Both the position numbers and the translations under genes were made by a program. A stretch of 64,000 nucleotides of DNA from positions 496,001-560,000 of the forward strand of contig BGZK01000070.1 in NCBI GenBank assembly GCA_005406025.1. The letters run 5' to 3'. This DNA is from Eumeta japonica (lineage: Eukaryota; Arthropoda; Insecta; Lepidoptera; Psychidae). Shown piece by piece: positions 59,886 to 64,000 of this stretch (positions are counted from its first letter, which is position 1; every line of letters begins with the position of its first letter). Under the pieces are notes generated by a model. That model was not told where the DNA came from. It made no database searches and worked only from the letters and a program-made list of their open reading frames with translations.

Positions 59886-60104
59886 CCTTCCTATCTTCCA
59901 CCCGCGGTTTCGTGCGCATTGACAAAATGAACTGCTACATCTTATACATCGACCAATTACGATTATTAATCGAGATTCTGGTCGCTATCCCGTTCTCGAT
60001 TCCGGTCTCAGTCCTGTTCTCGAAGATAATTTGTATCACCTTCGATTTTAAGCTCGATCCTAGTTCAAGTAGGTTCTAATTCTGATACCGTTTCCGATCC
60101 CGGT

Positions 60105-60187
60105 CCACCTATCAATTCTGATCCCTTCATAAGAATCTCAGAATTGATGGGTGGTTGGAACGAAATCGGAATAATCCGATTTCGTTC
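60105..60187. repeat. Two adjacent hairpins inside family B
   Basis: CCACCTATCAATTCTGA (60105-60121) pairs with 60138-60154 with one mismatch; GAACGAAATCGGA (60158-60170) pairs exactly with 60175-60187 across a 4-nt loop. Confidence 0.85.
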
Positions 60188-61087
60188 ACAATCTTGACTC
60201 AAGTTTTGGTCTTCACGGTCGATTAAGATTTTGGTCCCGTTCTTGATTCTGAACCTTCCCAGCCGTCTCTGATGTCCATTCTGCTTCTCGTTCCGTTTGC
60301 AAGTTCGATTCCGTTATCGGTCATAGTTCCAATTTGGATGAAGTCGGAGAAAATTCTTGTATTAAAACAAGATTTATGCTGCATTACTTGGGGATAGTGT
60401 TGCTTGCTATCAATGAAATCATTTTTTAGAATCTACAATAAATTAAATATGCAGATAAAGTTAAAGAGAAATGTTAATAATCTATTTTACTCAAGAAGTT
60501 TCTTATTAAGTAAGTAATTTTCAGCATCTGCTTAGTAGTTTGGTTCAATACTAAAAGTACTCATTCAACATCAGACATAAATGCTAGTATCCTTTTTCAG
60601 AAATGTTCGCATTCGCGAGTATAACATATCGACAATTTTGTAGCAATTGTATGTACGTTTAAGCAAACAAAGAAAAACAACAAAATACACACTCATTTTT
60701 ATACATTATACAACGGGCATTCCCTACTTGTTACATGTGCATATCACCACAAGTTTCATACAAAATTCAACTCTCCTTATCTTCGATAAAAAGCAAATTA
60801 TGCACAAACACACACACATGCAATTATATAAAAACAAATGATTATTGCTACTAAAGAAATGAAAAAAAATATGATTGATTTTTTATAGTTACCATGTGAT
60901 TTATGGAAATGACATAAAACCTAACATTTTTTACAATCGTAGCTTTTAATGGTAAACTAATTTTCATAAAGATCGATCAGACCTTCCTTAAGTAATAAAA
61001 GAACAAACACTCAGACATAAAGTAGACTATTAATTGCGTAAACGATGGGTTATAACTACTAATTATATTTATAATTGATAGGATATA

Positions 61088-61124
61088 CAAATGATAGGCT
61101 ACAATTTCAATAGCCTATCATTTG
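61088..61124. repeat. Perfect inverted repeat, 14-bp arms
   Basis: CAAATGATAGGCTA (61088-61101) pairs exactly with 61111-61124. The right arm is part of the satellite unit of family B, so the array seems to reverse direction here. Confidence 0.85.
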
Positions 61125-62944
61125 CACAGTCAAATATTGTGACTGAACACCAAAATTTATCACGGCCGTTGAAACCGTTAAGTTATAAAAAACATACAGA
61201 GAGAGAGTAGTATTCTACAATTTGTGCAATCACATGTTTTAAATCTTCACCAATTTTCATTTACCTTTGACAAGCTGTTTTTAAATGATAAAAGAATATG
61301 TATACAGACGGACAAACAAACAGACAAGAGCCTGTCTTTTGCGCAATTATGTGTTCTGGCTGTAAACAAATCTTCATTAAAATCGGTGAAAATAACTTTT
61401 TGAGTTACGACAGAAGATGCACAAACAGAAAAAAAGGCAGTAAGACTGACTAACTAATAGGCTGCTGTTAGTCGCAATAGGTGCAAATGCGCAAGCACAT
61501 GTTCTTGATATACACGAATTTCAATTGAGATCGATGAAATTTTTTTTTGGTAATAAAAGGACATACATATAGACAAATAGATAGAAAAACAAAAGCCTAT
61601 CATTTGCGAAATCACATATTCTTACTCTATATAAATTCTCATTCCGATAGGTCAAATCATTATTAAATTATAAAAAGAAATACAGACAGGCAAACAGACA
61701 GAGAGACCGTTATTATTTCATAAACAGTAGATTTGGGACCAGTTAGTCATAAAACGAATATCTATCAGAATCTTTTACAAAAAACAATGATTTTAGAGAC
61801 AAAAGCTGTAAATTTTGCGACATCTATTAAATAATTTTTCTTTTTATATTTAGTGTATCTTTTGAACATTATTATCAACATGTTGAAACACTTCAAACAG
61901 TGAAAATCTTTAAAAAGAACACTTCACCTACAAATTTTCCTTCTAAATGTCATTGGGTACAGAAATACAGTCACAAAGTATGAAATTACATGAAGAACAT
62001 AGTGTCAAAACACACAAAAACAAATAAAAACCAAAATTTATATTTTATTCAACAATGAGCTCGATCAGTTTTCTAAACATCAATATCGATTAAGTCACTG
62101 CTGAGTTATGAGTAAATATGTGGATAAGCAGATAGAAAGATAAACTGGCAATAGCTTTTGTTTTGCGAAATAGTGTTCTCGATTATCGCACTAAAGTTCA
62201 TTAAAATCAATTTAGCTATTATCGGGCTATGAAAAAACATACAGACGAACAGATAGACAAGCAATACAAAAATTAGCCTATGTCCGTCCGCTAGTGTCCA
62301 GGTACTTCTTTTGCCGAATTTCATCAAAATCGGTGATGCGGTTTAGGCGTGAAAACCTGACAATGGACAGACAGACACCTTTGCATTTATAAAATTAATA
62401 TGGATTATTTCGAGTGGCAGACAAACGCCGGCGATATGAATTACGTTTCTAAATAGTACTATATCATTTTATTTACTCAGAATTTTAAGAAGAACTATGT
62501 TAAAGTGATCCGTGTAGTTTTTAAATTCAATAGGAGAAAGCTTTTCGACACTTATCTTTCTGGTTTTATATAAGTTTACCATATTTATTTTAAAATGAAA
62601 AAGTCCATCGATTAAATTTGTATTAAGCGATAAAAACTTTTCGATTTCGTGAAAATTTACCGTAAAAGTTCGTTACGGACCTTTGAATTCTAAGCAACCT
62701 GATTTCCTTATTCGGGGAATTACTCGAACATTTCGCTAAGGATGGTGTTTATTTATTATTAATATATTTTATTTCTAAAAAAATGTTATTACCAAAATGC
62801 GTCTACAACAAATAGCAGTGGAGATTTTACTAAGTACAGGTAAACAAACCCAGAATCAATATTACCCATTTAATAGAATATTTTCAACAAATTAATAATT
62901 ATTATTGTTTGATAAGTGTTCAACGTAACACGCTAAATCGAGAA

Positions 62945-62996
62945 TAGGTAACAAAAAAATAAAAAATAATAGTAATATTTTATTTTTTGTTACCTA
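62945..62996. repeat. Near-perfect inverted repeat beside the gypsy fragment
   Basis: TAGGTAACAAAAAAATAAAA is mirrored by TTTTATTTTTTGTTACCTA with a one-base length difference and an AT-rich loop of about 12 nt. It lies just before the point where Ty3/gypsy homology begins. Confidence 0.8.
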
Positions 62997-63019
62997 CGTG
63001 TAATAAAAAAGACAAATAC

Positions 63020-64000
63020 GTGAGACCTTTTCGCCATATGTGAATCCGATTGTATTTGTCAAAGAGAAAACAGGCGAAAGACGTCAATGTGTAATTTTTA
63101 TCGTGCTCTCAACCGTAAGATTGATAAAGTCCATTATTCGTTATCATTAATTGAGGACCAACTTGATCGACTTGCTGGACATTCTTTCTTAACATCGCCG
63201 GATTTAAAGTTTAGTTATTAGCAAATTTCGATCGCAGAAGAACCACGTCAAAATACTGCTTTTGTCACTTCGGACGGAAATAACGAGGATGATTGCATGG
63301 CGTTCAGGCTTGTCAACGCTCCATTTGTTTTCCGACGTAACATACTATCAACGAAATATTGTTAGACGCTAAAGTAAAATGTACAGTTGTATTCATGGAA
63401 GATATATTCATACCTTCCAGTAACTATAAAGACGGTCTTCGGAATTTAAAAGCAATTCTAATCGTTTTAAAGCGCTGTGGGTTGATGATGAAGTTCAGCA
63501 AGTGTCATTTTTTCATTGATAACATCAAATTATTAGGTTTTGAACTAAATGCAGGATATAATCGACCAGGCATTAGAAAATTTGAGGCCGTCTCGAGGCT
63601 TGATGCAACGAAAAATAAAAATACCCTTCTTCAATTTCTTGGATTAACTGGATTTTTTAGATGCTTCGTCAGAAATCACAAACATTACCATCTCCATTAA
63701 CTAAATTATTTAAAAAGGATTCTGGGAGGATTTGAACTGGCAAACTCCAAGATTCTTTTCAAAGATTGAAAGACGTACTTACCCAGCGACTCTTACTTGC
63801 ATTATATGACCCTAATGCAGAGACACGATTACTCACAGACACTAGCAAACACGGATTGATAGATATACTCGTGCAAAAAGACACGATTATCTATTTAGAC
63901 CCGCTTAATTCTTTAGTCGAAAGACTACAATACCTGATGAACGATGTACAAAAATTACATTAATTTGATCTAGAAATGATGCTGTGATTGCATCTTTAAA
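63020..64000 (+). mobile_element. Ty3/gypsy retrotransposon polymerase fragment, runs off the window
   Basis: In plus-strand order: PIVFVKEKTGERRQCV (63045-63095), LIEDQLDRLAGHSFLTSPDL (about 63145-63210), QNTAFVTSDGN and AFRLVNAPFVF (63250-63335), then FMEDIFIPSSNYKDGL (63393-63440; the catalytic Y-x-D-D box has M-E-D, so one Asp is lost), LIVLKRCGLMMKFSKCHFF, IKLLGFELNAG, GIRKFEAVSRLDATKNKN and LLQFLGLTGFFRCFVRN. After a frameshift near 63690 comes the RNase H start: LKDVLTQRLLLALYDPNAET, LLTDTSKHGLIDILVQKD. No LTR, protease or integrase is in view. The copy is inactive. Confidence 0.85.

Larger units (their letters stand above)
59890..62404 (-). repeat. Composite repeat family B, near complete minus-strand copy (2.5 kb)
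   Basis: On the minus strand it starts near TATTAATTTTATAAATGCAA and GGTGTCTGTCTGTCC (62398-62365), then TTCACGCCTAAACCGCATCA, and runs through an array with TCTG-rich starts and a core like ACCGATTTTAATGAAG (to about 60990), an AT-rich middle, GGGGATAGTG in reverse (60392-60401), the GATTCCG module (59960-60330) and the terminus in reverse at 59890 (CCACCCGCGGTTTCGTGCGC). No protein motif was found. With the copy at 22618-24557 it defines the order of modules. Confidence 0.7.

Overview
The window looks like AT-rich intergenic or intronic DNA from an insect, most probably a moth or butterfly (Lepidoptera) or a close relative. No intact protein-coding gene is visible and no rRNA, tRNA or CRISPR array was recognised. 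The lepidopteran call is an inference from the repeats: one short SINE-like family with at least six copies, three Jockey-type LINE tails, and fragments carrying the GGGTTCCG / GGGCCACG motifs that I remember as common in moth genomes. All open reading frames are under 130 codons, and those with recognisable sequence belong to decayed transposable elements.

Layout. 1-5.4 kb: mostly unique AT-rich DNA with one possible short exon (1352-1403) and a mariner transposase relic (about 2.84-3.53 kb). 5.4-10.1 kb: a GC-rich island, a SINE-like copy and two LINE tails on the minus strand. 10.5-17.2 kb: perfect short-loop hairpins, a TATA/initiator pair, a SINE-like copy, a possible minus-strand exon (15336-15561), a Jockey LINE 3' end and a hAT MITE with intact 8-bp target duplications. 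18.8-20 kb: a longer Jockey relic with reverse transcriptase motifs. 20.8-24.6 kb: a nested structure, with a Penelope-like element carrying a GIY-YIG domain inserted in a composite satellite-bearing repeat, next to a second copy in the opposite orientation. 26.7-34.8 kb: microsatellite, SINE-like copy, a near full-length dead mariner (29.74-30.98 kb), a GGGTTCCG-type repeat and a minus-strand LINE tail. 37-42.3 kb: MITEs and a decayed endonuclease/reverse-transcriptase LINE. 43-52 kb: scattered repeat fragments and conserved-looking non-coding stretches. 53.5-56 kb: a CpG-rich, promoter-like region. 57.8-62.4 kb: another SINE-like copy and a 2.5-kb minus-strand copy of the composite repeat. 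63.0-64.0 kb: Ty3/gypsy polymerase, running off the window.

The genes do not work together as a system; this is a record of successive transposon insertions. The best second-look items are the Penelope insertion, whose empty site can be read from another copy in the window; the composite repeat with two satellite modules; an excess of perfect short-loop inverted repeats not tied to transposon ends; and two exon candidates. I found no convincing evidence for a new biological system. All family assignments rest on reading motifs by eye, without database searches.
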